DNA from: Eumeta japonica
Taxonomy: Eukaryota; Arthropoda; Insecta; Lepidoptera; Psychidae
NCBI GenBank assembly: GCA_005406025.1
Contig: BGZK01000094.1
Location: forward strand, 186,001-250,000
Length of the DNA: 64,000 bases
Direction: 5' to 3'
Both the position numbers and the translations under genes were made by a program. The notes beneath the pieces are model-generated. The model did no database searches and was not told the DNA's origin. It saw only the letters and a program-made list of their open reading frames with translations. Positions 45,389-55,790 of the stretch are shown here, one piece after another (within the stretch, counting starts at the first letter, position 1; every line of letters starts with the position of its first letter).

Positions 45389-45960
45389 GTGGCTGGACAT
45401 TACAGTACCATTACAACTGAGTATTTAGATCGTGATGAATGTGAACTTAGAAAAGGATTAAATATTAAAACAATTATGAATACGAAAGCAGAAAAAGCTA
45501 CCGCACTTGTGAAATGTCCTCAAAAATACAGAAGGGAGGAAGGCAGAGATCTTAGAGTAAACCTATTGCAAAATTCTTCAAAAGCAGGCAAAACCTCGTC
45601 ATTGTACGCCTTATCAAAAGAAATGGCTCGATGAAGGAGTACATAAATTATTGTTCTATAAGTTTTATCAGCGTCCTTAACTAATTTGAGATAAAAAATA
45701 TAAGGGTCACATTCCAAACGTACAGACTAAACCTGTAAAAATTATAGAAAATCGATGCCAAATTGTAAGCCAGAGACAAGAGTATTTTCGATACTTCCGT
45801 ACGCTAGAAAATATGTTACATCCAGAAGAATGGTGAATTATGATCAATGGAAGATATTGGCAAAGTGTGCCGGGCGTGTAGGCCTATTAAGGACAGTGCA
45901 CGTTCTGGGCTGTCGTCCCTACCGGCGGCAGACAAAGATATGATAGCGACTGTTTAACTA
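45389..45960 (+). pseudogene. Possible decayed coding sequence, transposase-like (unproven)
   Basis: An 81-codon frame (45389-45634; LRKGLNIKTIMNTKAEK) is followed in other frames by KWLDEGVHKLLFYKFYQ, SLTNLR and then KPVKIIENRCQIVSQRQEYF (45735-45800). The order and spacing (an LD..V....FY... segment, then L..LR, then a KIIENR..IV..R..YF helix) resemble the DNA-binding-to-linker region of Tc1/IS630-like transposases known from Lepidoptera. That would require several frameshifts and stops. No DDE motif is visible downstream (46000-46640). Treat as an unclassified relic. A false positive is possible. Confidence 0.25.
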
Positions 45961-46912
45961 ACTACGGGCAGTTGTTTGAAAGATTTGAAAGAGAATACAT
46001 GTGAACATAGAATACACGAATAATTAGTCACGATCGCTACCTTAAATATTTATTGTACGCTGACCATCAAGTACGCTTGATTCCACCGTTGATTTTCGTA
46101 TTACTGAATAAATCAAGTGACATGAACGATTAAATTTGAAATTTAATATATGATTTTGTAACGAAATGAATGCATGCAAATCTTATTTAAAGCGAGAGAA
46201 TTGAATAAATATAATTTTTTTTACATCTGGATCACTATTTTAAAAACAAGTGTCAGAATGCAAAAAGGTATTTCTGCTAATTAAATATGGGAGTTTTAAG
46301 GCTGTGGAGTTGAAATTTCTGCTCAATATTTACATGCAGCGCTAAAGATAAATATAGTAATATTAATATGGAAAAACTATCTGATTTGAAAGAAGATATA
46401 TATACTAGAATAGACAATGGTAGGTATACATACCCATATCGAAAAGATTTGACCACCTGAGGAATCTAAATGCAAGTAAATTGATCAAAGAACCTTAAAG
46501 AATGAAAGTATACGATGAAAGGATTGTTTAGTAATTTTTGCAGTACATTTGCTAAGACCAGATTGGAGAAATACTATAGAGAGCCCAATACAAGTGCCTG
46601 ACGGTTAGATGATAGCTTACCTGGGCCGGTTGGTAAATGATGTCGAAACTGGTGAATGATTCATAAGAATTGTGGTCTCTGCCTATTGTTAGAGACCATA
46701 ATTTTTATTTAGCTTGAAATTTCCTATTTCCAATCAACAAATAATTCATTTTCTAAAAGGGTAATTTTGGAAAATGGTTATGATTTTATATTATATTAAT
46801 GGTTATTAACGACTGAGGTTACCAATACATTAGATAAATAGGTCTTATTTTAATAATGTATGCTGGTGTTTTGAACGTTGATAAGTAAAAACATCGATTA
46901 TGTTACATTTAT
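45961..46912. other. AT-rich interval
   Basis: Could hold the rest of the preceding relic, but I recognise nothing. A TACCTGGGCCGGTTGG phrase at 46619 may be the end of a small repeat. Confidence 0.35.
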
Positions 46913-47225
46913 AACTAGCTTTTGCCCTCGGCTTTATCTATATAGATGAATAATTTTGGGAATATAAAATTCAATTTTCATTAAAACCTATATCGTAAAC
47001 ATGATTTAGATATCATTATTAAGCCTGTTTTTAATCCCATTTCCGTTTTCAATCGTTTTCCTTTTTCATCTCACTCTTACTGTCCTTCTCTCTTAACCAC
47101 TCACTACATATCTTTCTCTCATTATACCTTGTCCATTCCCTTTCTCTCTCGCTCTCTCGTTGCCCTCCCCTGTCGTTCTCAATCCTTTTTGCTCCTCCCC
47201 CTTGCTAAGAAAACCAAACAAATAA
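46913..47225 (+). repeat. Lepidopteran-type interspersed repeat, copy 7
   Basis: The head is AACTAGCTTTTGCCCTCGGC at 46913. It is followed by CCCATTTCCGTTTTC and long pyrimidine-rich tracts (CATCTCACTCTTACTGTCC, TCTCTCTCGCTCTCTCG). The tail is absent or fused to the hAT element 90 bp downstream. Confidence 0.6.
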
Positions 47226-47309
47226 ACATTTTAATATTTCATGGTAACATATCTATCATGGTAATATAGTATATAAGACGTTACATATTCTAATATATTA
47301 CTGCTAATA

Positions 47310-47317
47310 CACTAGAA
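47310..47317. repeat. hAT target-site duplication, left copy
   Basis: CACTAGAA; its partner at 49504-49511 is TCCTAGGA. Five of eight bases agree, with the shared CTAG centre typical of hAT sites (nTCTAGAn). Confidence 0.5.
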
Positions 47318-49503
47318 CAGGTATGGGTAACCTTTGACATGTTGTGGGCCAAATTTTAATGTGTAAATAGATTCGCAGGCCGCGTTCAAAAATAGTGCAT
47401 TTTAAAGTAGTGTTCATAATTTTTAGCGATAGATATCAGACATGAAATAATACAACAGTGTTATTATAATATAATTTAATGAAATAACAAAATCAAATAA
47501 AAAAAATAGGTACAACATTATGTTTAAATCGTGAAATTTGGAATTATTACAAACTACAAAAGTTTAATTGCGACACCGAAATCAATGAGACACTTGAACT
47601 CGAATTCAGGAAACTAATCCATCGATGTTTGGATTAATTCCACTAATGTAAAGACGTAAAGATTTTTCCAAATTATCGTAAGGCAGTCTTGTACGGTGTT
47701 TTTATTTATTAACTTTAATCATTGAAAAATACTATTCGCATTTGTAAGTACTGCCAAAGGCACAAATTAATCTACTTGTGAATTTTCTAAGTGGCGGAAA
47801 ATGGTTTTCTTTGGGGTATTTTTGTAGAAATCGCACAACACCACGTCTTCAAATTTAGATTTTAGGAGTGAGTTTTCTTGAATCTCAAACAACTCAATTT
47901 GCAAGTGTATTAGAGCATTTTGTACATTACTCTTTGATAGAGTAGAAAATAAATTGAAACAATCTTCTATGTTTTTGAAAGCGCTAAATCTGTTCAAAAA
48001 TTGCTCTAACAGTAACTTGAGTTCTTCGGCGTATTGAGCATAAGCAATATTTTCATACGCAGAGAGGTTGGTAAAATCGTAACTGTTACCATACGCATCT
48101 AGGTATGCCTCTATAAGCGGATTTTGTTCTGAAACACTTTCAAATGGCTGCACAAATCATTTACTAACTGTCCTTGATTTTGAAGTTTCAAATTGATATC
48201 ATTCAAATAGCACGTAAGGTCGACCAGAAATGCTAAGTCACATACCTATCCATTTTGGGACAATTAGTTCCGATAGTGGTTTATTTTTTATTTCCATAAA
48301 ATCTGCTATCAGCGTTTTCCCTTTGCTTAGACATCTGACTTCACAATAATATGTTACGTTGTCATATTCAGCTGATATTTCATGCAAAAACGCCTTAAGC
48401 TGACGATGGTTAAGCCCTTGGGATCGAATAAAATTGATGGATTTTTCTACCATATTCATAAAATTCTGGAGTTGAATTGACTTAGAACACAAGTTCTGTT
48501 AGTAGATAATGCAATGAAGGACTGTTAAATTATCTTTTTGCACATTTAACTCATTTACTTTTTAATTCAAAGTTTTTGTACCATTAGCCATCATTTCTCT
48601 ACATTGGACAACAGTTCGTCTTGACCAACTATTTTTTTCAATTTCATTTTTCTTTTCAGGACACAAAATACGGCAAACTTTTAACATACACTCCTTGATA
48701 AATTCTCCTTCGGCAAATAGTTTTAATGACTGCCAATTTAGAACTAACTATAAAACTAGGTTTCATAGCATCATCAAGTTGTGTTCTTTGTTTATGAAAC
48801 CTTTGGTGTTGTTTTTCCAAATTTGCGATAAGATTCTGTACTTTGCCTTTTCTTATTTGTCCTGTCAGTGAGTGCAAATAGGATGCTTAGTTGAGTAATG
48901 CCTCTTTACATTGAATTCTTTCATCCCTAAAATGGATTCATTACACAGCAAACAAATAAGTTTACTATTGTGCAAGATAAAAAAGAATTCTTCAGTCCAT
49001 TTTTGTCGAAACTGCCGACCGTCTGCATCGACTTTTCGTTTCTTTCCACCAGACATCATTTTCATTTACTTTTCTTTCGATAAAATTAATAACAAAATAT
49101 AATTAATAAGCACTCTAAATGCATATAAATTCACAAAGAAAATTGACGGCACTAGCAGTTCCCTAGGATATTGCTTGTTGAAGTTATCACCTCGGTAGCT
49201 CAAATAGAACTAAACTAAAGTTCGGGCCATCCACCCACTTATATAGGCAAAACGAAGGAATGATCTAAAATAGTCTAGTGCAGAATAATTGAGAAGCAAT
49301 AATCTTTCGTTGCGCCACCAGTGAAGTGGCAAACATCAAAAGCTTTGATGTTTACCCCTTATTGGTTCATGATCGCCGCCACCCGGCTTGCTCGTTCACT
49401 TGATTCCGTAAGTTTGATTAAATCGTGAAATATTTTTTTATTGGGTTTTTAAAATGTCTCGCGGGCCGGATGCGGTCCGCGGGCCGGTTGTTACTCACAT
49501 TTG
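47318..49503 (-). mobile_element. hAT-superfamily DNA transposon, non-functional
   Basis: A 2,186-bp element. The left end CAGGTATGGGTAAC (47318) and the inverted right end CAAATGTGAGTAAC (ending 49503) are imperfect terminal inverted repeats with the CAGnGnnGGGTAAC pattern of this hAT group. Inside each end lies GGGCC-rich sequence (TGTTGTGGGCC left; GCGGGCCGGATGCGGTCCGCG right), a hallmark of the GTF2IRD2/ZBED-type hAT elements. It is flanked by a decayed 8-bp target duplication and encodes a broken transposase on the minus strand. Substitutions in both ends and frameshifts in the gene indicate an old insertion. Confidence 0.85.
47606..49065 (-). pseudogene. hAT transposase (GTF2IRD2/ZBED-like), frameshifted and internally deleted
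   Basis: Read from 49065 towards lower coordinates. A BED-type zinc finger (ICLLC pair, then HYSTKH, i.e. C-x2-C...H-x4-H at residues 38-61) follows a KWTEEFFF motif. After a frameshift come LTGQIRKGKVQNL (48860), SWSRRTVVQCREM, HCIIY..NLCSK, NFIRSQGLNHRQLKAFLHEI (48430), CDLAFLVDLTCYLNDINLKL (48230), a helical EELKLLLEQFLNRF segment and the C-terminal hAT dimerisation region FGSTYKCE...HRTRLPYDNLEKSLR. The gene ends at TGA 47606-47608. At least four frame changes and two late in-frame stops are present. The roughly 200 residues expected between SRRTVVQ and HCIIY, which carry the first part of the RNase H-like catalytic core, are missing. Intact relatives are about 600 residues; about 487 codons remain. 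Confidence 0.88.
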
Positions 49504-49511
49504 TCCTAGGA
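49504..49511. repeat. hAT target-site duplication, right copy
   Basis: TCCTAGGA, paired with CACTAGAA at 47310-47317. Confidence 0.5.
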
Positions 49512-51150
49512 TATAAATCGTAACCAAATATACATTAAAATTTGACCTGATACTCTATTTTTATAATGAAAAATATATCATGTGAATCGGACCAGTGGTT
49601 CTCGAGTTATAAGCACATAATTGGACAAAAAGACAGAGGGATGTCGCGTTTAATAACACGTTTAGAATAAACCGAATCAGTTTCATAAATTTTCCATATA
49701 ATTGTAATATTTCAAAATTGCCAAATTTCAATGTAATATTCCAAAATATTGTAATATTTAAATAAATTGTTACGAATTGTGTAGCTCTAAAAAAGCTATC
49801 TAACTAAATCATGTTTCCTGTCAGATATATTTCCATGGACTACATGTTTTATTCAAGAACTATCTCCACATAATATTGTGTAACATAATATTTTATATGT
49901 TAATTACTTTTCCTATACCTATCTATATTTATGTATTTCTTCTAATTTTCTACCGTCAAATTTCTTATTTTTGTAGTATGTATTGTATTATTTCTTCTAA
50001 TTTTGTTTTTTTCTTTCTCATAATAGTTTTAAATGATAGCACGTATTCTACAGAATATTATCTAATCTTCATGCGTAGACACGTTTAAATTGTCTAATGG
50101 AACAGTTAGTATTTTTAAGTAATCAAGAAAATAAGTTATTCGATGGTTATTGTTTAAGTGCACACATTGTCAAAGTAACATTAGGATTCATTTATCTTGA
50201 CTTCTTTGGATTAGTTTGAAATTTATGTTTTGGAGATTTCCTTTAAATTGGACAAGTCCCATATATATGTACAAGAGGAAGCGTTTCAATTGACCGTTGC
50301 ATCCACACTGCACTAAACGTGGCCCACTAGAGACGGGAATAGGCATTCTAAGAAACACGCACTGAGTAAGAAATGTGCCGGAACTAAACGATGATAAATG
50401 AAAATGTCCGCTGAAAACTCAAAAAAATTGGGGAAATAAAGTTTAAGCTTGTTAATTTCAAGCATAATATAATATATTAAATAACGGAAGGAGTGACTTA
50501 TTGCGCAAGGGCTGTCGATGCAATTTGTAAGATAAGACGCTAAATTTGATACTATAGCCAGTTAAATTATAGCATTACAAACATAACATGCTTTTGTTAC
50601 AGTTATGTGTTTCAGTTCTATTTGTCACATTGAACACAAAAAAACAATTTTTATAATCATTTTTCTATTGTAAGAACATACAAAAAAAATATTGACTGAA
50701 GATAAACATTCTTCAGCCCAGAAATTTTTAAAGTAGATCATTATTATTTTCAATTAAAGAAATAATTTTCTTTTTTCGATAAGATTTTAATTCAGTCAAG
50801 AAATTCTCTGTTTTATTCAAAATAATGATGGTTTTTCAAAATAATTTCTTAGCTCAAATAAATCTTTTTTTTTTCGATTAGCATGCAATCAAATATGTAT
50901 TACTTTATTCTAGAAACTTTAATAGGACCAGTTTCGATATAAATTATTATGTAGATTGATCAAATGTTATAACAATGGATACAAAATAATTATTAAATTT
51001 TGTTTTTTTTGTTTTACAAAGCAATAGTAATTTAATTTATACGAAAAATATTGGAAGACCGTATGAACAGAAATCGAATAAAAGCAAAAAAAAAAAACAC
51101 GTACCGTCGCAACAGGTTCAAAGAAACAAAGTCGTCATCTCGGTGAAGCG
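49512..51150. other. AT-rich interval
   Basis: No gene recognised. The 49876-50088 frame (70 codons) is Tyr/Phe/Ile-rich from AT bias only. Confidence 0.5.
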
Positions 51151-51170
51151 AAACAGCGGCTAACTACTAT

Positions 51171-51176
51171 TCAGTT
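51171..51176 (+). promoter_or_regulatory. Initiator-like element
   Basis: TCAGTT matches the arthropod initiator TCAGT(T/C). It lies 167 bp upstream of the ATG of the 148-codon frame, in a locally GC-elevated stretch (51105-51380). Confidence 0.3.
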
Positions 51177-51337
51177 CTCGCTCCGATTATACTGAATTTA
51201 TCTTAATGTAATACGGAACGGTATGTCGTACAGAAAAAAAATGGAGAGTTGTCTATTGTGCACCCGATTTCTCTGAAAGTAAAAACTCGACCACCAATGG
51301 CCGCCACGGATCGCAGTGAATAGAACTTCTTCCACCA

Positions 51338-51784
51338 ATGGTTTTGCCTGACACAAAATGGCGTCTCGGCCAAACACAAACCCCAAAAAAAGGGGTTGAA
51401 AATTTTAGTTATGCTGATTTAAGTATTAAAAAATTCCAAAATGTGTCATACCATATGTATTATCACGCAGTTATTAAATTTTTATTGTACTTTTCAATTC
51501 TTATGTACCCTAAGAGTGAACATGCAGTTAATGATTTTAGGGCAAAAATAAGGATTTCTATGGACAAATGGACACATCAGTTTGAAAAATTTAATGGTCA
51601 ATTTACTTTTATTTTGAAAGAGTACCTTCAGATACACTCCCTTTTCAAAACTACTCCTAGCTTACCATTTTTAAGGCCCACAGTTTACGGAAACAGCGTG
51701 TATTTTACCCAGTTAGATAAATGCGCCAGGTTTGTATTAACGCACAGCAGAGCCGCACTAGCTCACAATATTTACTTCAAATAA
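51338..51784 (+). CDS. Hypothetical protein, 148 codons
   Basis: An uninterrupted frame from ATG 51338, in a favourable context (CCACCAATGG), to TAA 51782-51784. The peptide is protein-like in composition. It has a basic N-terminus (VLPDTKWRLGQTQTPKKG), a hydrophobic stretch HAVIKFLLYFSILMYP (residues about 44-60) that could be a membrane-spanning or buried helix, then a charged region (FRAKIRISMDKWTHQFEKF). The C-terminal half has evenly spaced aromatics (SLPFLRPTVYGNSVYFTQL) and ends RAALAHNIYFK. An AATAAA lies about 100 nt downstream. An AG at 51411 could also be a splice acceptor, making this a terminal exon. A second CCACCAATGG at about 51282 opens a seven-codon upstream frame. No family is recognised. 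It could be a host gene, a terminal exon or an element-derived frame. Confidence 0.42.
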   Translation: MVLPDTKWRLGQTQTPKKGVENFSYADLSIKKFQNVSYHMYYHAVIKFLLYFSILMYPKSEHAVNDFRAKIRISMDKWTHQFEKFNGQFTFILKEYLQIHSLFKTTPSLPFLRPTVYGNSVYFTQLDKCARFVLTHSRAALAHNIYFK

Positions 51785-51882
51785 ATTACTTGCAAATCGA
51801 CCACGTAAGATTTTATGTGTTTATAAGTACTTACTTCTTCTCTCTCACCAGTTTATCAATGACGTAGGAAATCAGTAGCGAA

Positions 51883-51888
51883 AATAAA
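51883..51888 (+). promoter_or_regulatory. Polyadenylation signal AATAAA
   Basis: About 100 nt after the stop of the 148-codon frame, followed by the GT-containing ATTGTGCGGTT. Consistent with a 3' end for that transcript. Confidence 0.35.
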
Positions 51889-54800
51889 CTATTGTGCGGT
51901 TACTATGCGCACTAAGAATTTATAATGTACCTATTTGACTAAAATTTTCCAAGAAAAATGGTGATTAGTATATGTTTTTTCACTTAAATTAAATGGATTT
52001 ACATACTTATATATATAAGAAACTAACAATTAAGCATATACATATGATTCGAAGCAATAAGCTAGTAAACCTGTATATAATGTGTTTTTCCATACAACCA
52101 TATTGATAATCATCCGCAGATTCGAGTTTGATTTCTCATCATAAAGTTTATCATCTTCAGCATAGTATAGGATCCTCAAGCAGCAAATTTTATAATTTAA
52201 TACGCACGTTCCGTAAAACGAGTCGATATTTTAAAACATTAGTTGTTCATATCGGGCTCATATTCACAATTTTATTGTCATTTTCCATATTAATGTAACC
52301 CTATAGAGAAGCCGTAAGATGTCCAAAAATGTTTTTGTTTCGGTTGAAGAAAACATTTTTCCTGCTCTGCTAAATAAAAATCATTGTATTCAAATTTTTC
52401 GTCACGATTTGATTCTATTTATTTATTATATTAATGCAAGCGTTTTATTTCCTTTGAGATAAGAGTGTGCACGAGCTTGACGCGATTTATTCAATTATAA
52501 ACACAATTTAACCTAATTTATGTCTCTAACATCACTCGTATAGTTTGCAAAATGTCGATGTTTCATAAATGGCCTAGGCCTTTTATAAACAGACAAATTA
52601 AAAATTGTATAAAGTATAATTAAGTGCAGAATAACTTGAAAATAATACTAACGAAAAAATCATGTCAAATCGAAGACGAATATTAAAAATAAATGTGAAA
52701 ATGTTTTGATTAGTGATCTATATCGTCTCTAACAAACATACAAATAAGGATATTAAATACTTTCCAAAAATAACATGCGATTTTTTGATTATTAAAGATT
52801 ATATTCGCTCAGTTCTTCGAAACTGTATAGATCTATAGCATTTCTTTCTACATGAGTTGAACCGTGAAAATGATTTCGTACTGAAATAAATGTGTTTCAG
52901 AGAACTAAGCGAATTTTTCATTAATTTTTTTTTTTTTGTAAATTTTGACTAATTGGTAACTTTTGAATGAATAGGTATTGAATTGTATCGTCTACAACAA
53001 CAATAAAAATAATTTTATTTGTTATAATTCTTTTATATTATGTCATAGTATAGCAATTTTAATGTTTGCAGAACCATAATAATAAAAAAATATAATAATA
53101 AAACATCGGGTAAAACACCAAATATTATGTTATAGACTAGCGTCTTTACACACAAAATTATTTTTTTACTCTAAATACCTCTCCAAAGACCACCGATGAT
53201 AATATAATTGAACATGAACAATAGTAATATATTTGTTTTAATTAACTAATTGTTCTTTAAATACGAAAAGCAATATGATATTTCTAATTAGACAGATTTT
53301 GGGTCATTTATTCGTATACTCTACACCTTGTAATGTATAAATACTCGTAAGTCATCATAACACACATAATAACAAACATATGAAGCATTCTTTATAGCGC
53401 TGGTTGTACGTGCTAATTGAGTAAACTAAAGAGAAGTCAGCCTCCTAAATAAACTATTACAGATACAAAAATACTGTGATAAAATCACTTTCAGATTTAA
53501 TTCAAATATGCACTATATATTAATATATCATTTTTTTATTTTACTTTTTAAAAATTAATCTAAATTTCTACACTAACTAGTTTTTAATTTCGTTTTAGTT
53601 TAATAATTCTTATTTTTTTTTATATTTGCGAAACTTGAATACATAAACTGAAAATAAAAATAAATACCAAGAAAGATATACATTATTTTATTCTTTTCTA
53701 AGATCTTATACAATTGTACCAATTAAAATTACTATTAATATTTATATATATTTTGACAATTTTCCCAATGTTTTTCGAACATGTAGTTGTTCATAGTTTC
53801 ATCATGATTTTGTTTATATAATGAATTGAAAATATAATTCGTTGTGAATTATGGTAATTTATAAAAAGACTTCTGTGGTAAAACTGTCATAAAATGATAG
53901 TAATAGTAAGCAATTTAACAGAACAAGGGGCATAACAAAATTTCCTTTTATTGTAATAAATAACGTTGATAAGGAATTATTAATGTTATTTACAACAACA
54001 ACTAGTTAAATTATATTATCATACAAGATTGTCGATTATTATACTTCAACTCGATGATATATAGGTACATACGTACGTACATATATGTATAGGAACATTA
54101 ATCAAGAATGTCCCCAATTAATTTTCCTACAAATACATCCTATTGTATAATCAATTGGTTTTCATTTACAAAAAATAAATAATTATATGTGTAAATTACA
54201 ATGTCGGCACATCAAATATAGTAATATGTTATTTGACAATATGCTGGTTATTTTATAAATATGGTTTTTGAATAATATCGCTAAATCAAAATTTCTTAAA
54301 ACTCTCTTAAAATATATAAAAAGCAAATGTTAAGTATATCATTGTGACAGAAACAATATTTAGTAATGGTATTAAATCAACTTTAATTGCCTACGCTATG
54401 AATCTTAAAAAGTATGAAGGGTATAGTACGTTTACAGGCATAGATAAATCCATGCCCACTGGATCGATTTCGCATATTTGGTACTGTCTCGTTCACAACA
54501 TTACTAATTTTTAATCTTCGATTTTCGTTTCTATACAATTTTTTTAGAGTACACCTATTTTACTATTATTTTTTTCTATATTGTGATCGAGCTTTAATTG
54601 ACGTCTATTTATCAATTCAGTTAAATTTGAATATTGTGTAAATCATTAGGTACTCATTAAGGAAGTCTATCATAAATAATTGAATTTAGCAGCAACAATA
54701 TAAGCGCAAATTTTTATATTTTCTAATATTGCATTCATATATATTTTTTTATATTAATAATATTGACCTTTAAAGCATCCTCTCGTGAGAAAAATCTGAT

Positions 54801-55424
54801 GCCAGTTAAACGAAAAAATGAAATCATGTTTTGGTTTAAATTGTACTTGCACCTACAAATACATTCTAGTTGATATGATTAGTTCGAAATTCAAAAATCG
54901 AAAAGCGAAATAACTTTTTTTATCACTTTCCGTCACCAAGTAATGATTATCATTCGTACCTATTAACCCAGTCATCACAATATAATTCGATATACGTGTG
55001 CTTTAAAACAATTAGCGTATTCGAAAGTTTCAAAACCGAATGTCAAAATTCCACGAAGACAAACAGACGAAGGAAAACGAAGTAAACTAAATTCTATAAT
55101 AATAAATAAGAAAAACCTACTTTAACGTACTAACGAAAGGATTTGTTAATAATTAAAACAATGTTTGTTTGATATAAAAACTTACAGACGCGAAACGCTA
55201 AAAATACCTACTTTTTTAAACTAAAACTAATACACTTGTCCTAATTAAATTTAAATTAAATTTTATCTGCCATTACTAGTCTGAAAATAAATTTCTAGAA
55301 CTTGCGGCCTTCCTAAAGTAAAGCGACTGATAAGTATTGCACACGAACCCATTACCCTATAAGCCTACTGTGTTCTGTAGAATCGATTACGAAATATAAC
55401 TATAACACAAAATGTAACAACGAG
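51889..55424. other. AT-rich desert
   Basis: About 3.5 kb, the most AT-rich part of the window. No gene, repeat or block recognised. Confidence 0.6.
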
Positions 55425-55434
55425 AAGCTCGCTC

Positions 55435-55448
55435 GCGCCCTCTGCTGG
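55435..55448 (-). promoter_or_regulatory. CTCF-like motif, near-consensus
   Basis: On the minus strand CCAGCAGAGGGCGC matches CCASYAGRGGGCGC at every position. Confidence 0.5.
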
Positions 55449-55715
55449 AGTTACTTTTCCACGAACTTGGCTCAAACGCTCCACTCCATATTTAAACCGT
55501 GTCTAGTTTGTGAGTGTACACAATATTTACACAAACATCCACAGGCGAATACGTACACAAACATTCGCAGATAAATCCGTATACAGTGTATACACAGTAT
55601 TACTACACACACTATTACAATCTGTATTAACGCGAGTGCACGTCGTACAGCGAAGTGTATAGGCCGTGCACGTGTTTGCGTGTAAAGAGCGTTGGCTAAC
55701 AGAATCGTTACTCCT

Positions 55716-55729
55716 AGCGCCATCTATGG
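55716..55729 (-). promoter_or_regulatory. CTCF-like motif
   Basis: Minus strand CCATAGATGGCGCT, one or two departures from the consensus. Confidence 0.35.
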
Positions 55730-55790
55730 AGTATCACTTGAACTAAATTGACGACGACGCTCAAGAAGAAGGCTCTAAGTAGCATTTGTG

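Larger units (their letters stand above)
55425..55790. promoter_or_regulatory. GC-elevated block bounded by two CTCF-like motifs
   Basis: A mixed-composition block whose edges carry CTCF-like motifs (55435-55448 and 55716-55729, both minus strand). TACACAAACAT occurs at 55528-55538 and again at 55554-55564 (fork-head-like ACAAACA cores). GTGCACG repeats and GGCCGTGCACGTGTTTGCG (E-box CACGTG) follow. An 83-codon minus frame (55472-55723) is not protein-like. Candidate insulator or enhancer, inferred from motif content. Confidence 0.42.

Noticed and set aside
45389..46640. Full transposon with terminal repeats around the decayed frame
   Set aside because: No matching terminal inverted repeats or target duplications could be found by eye.
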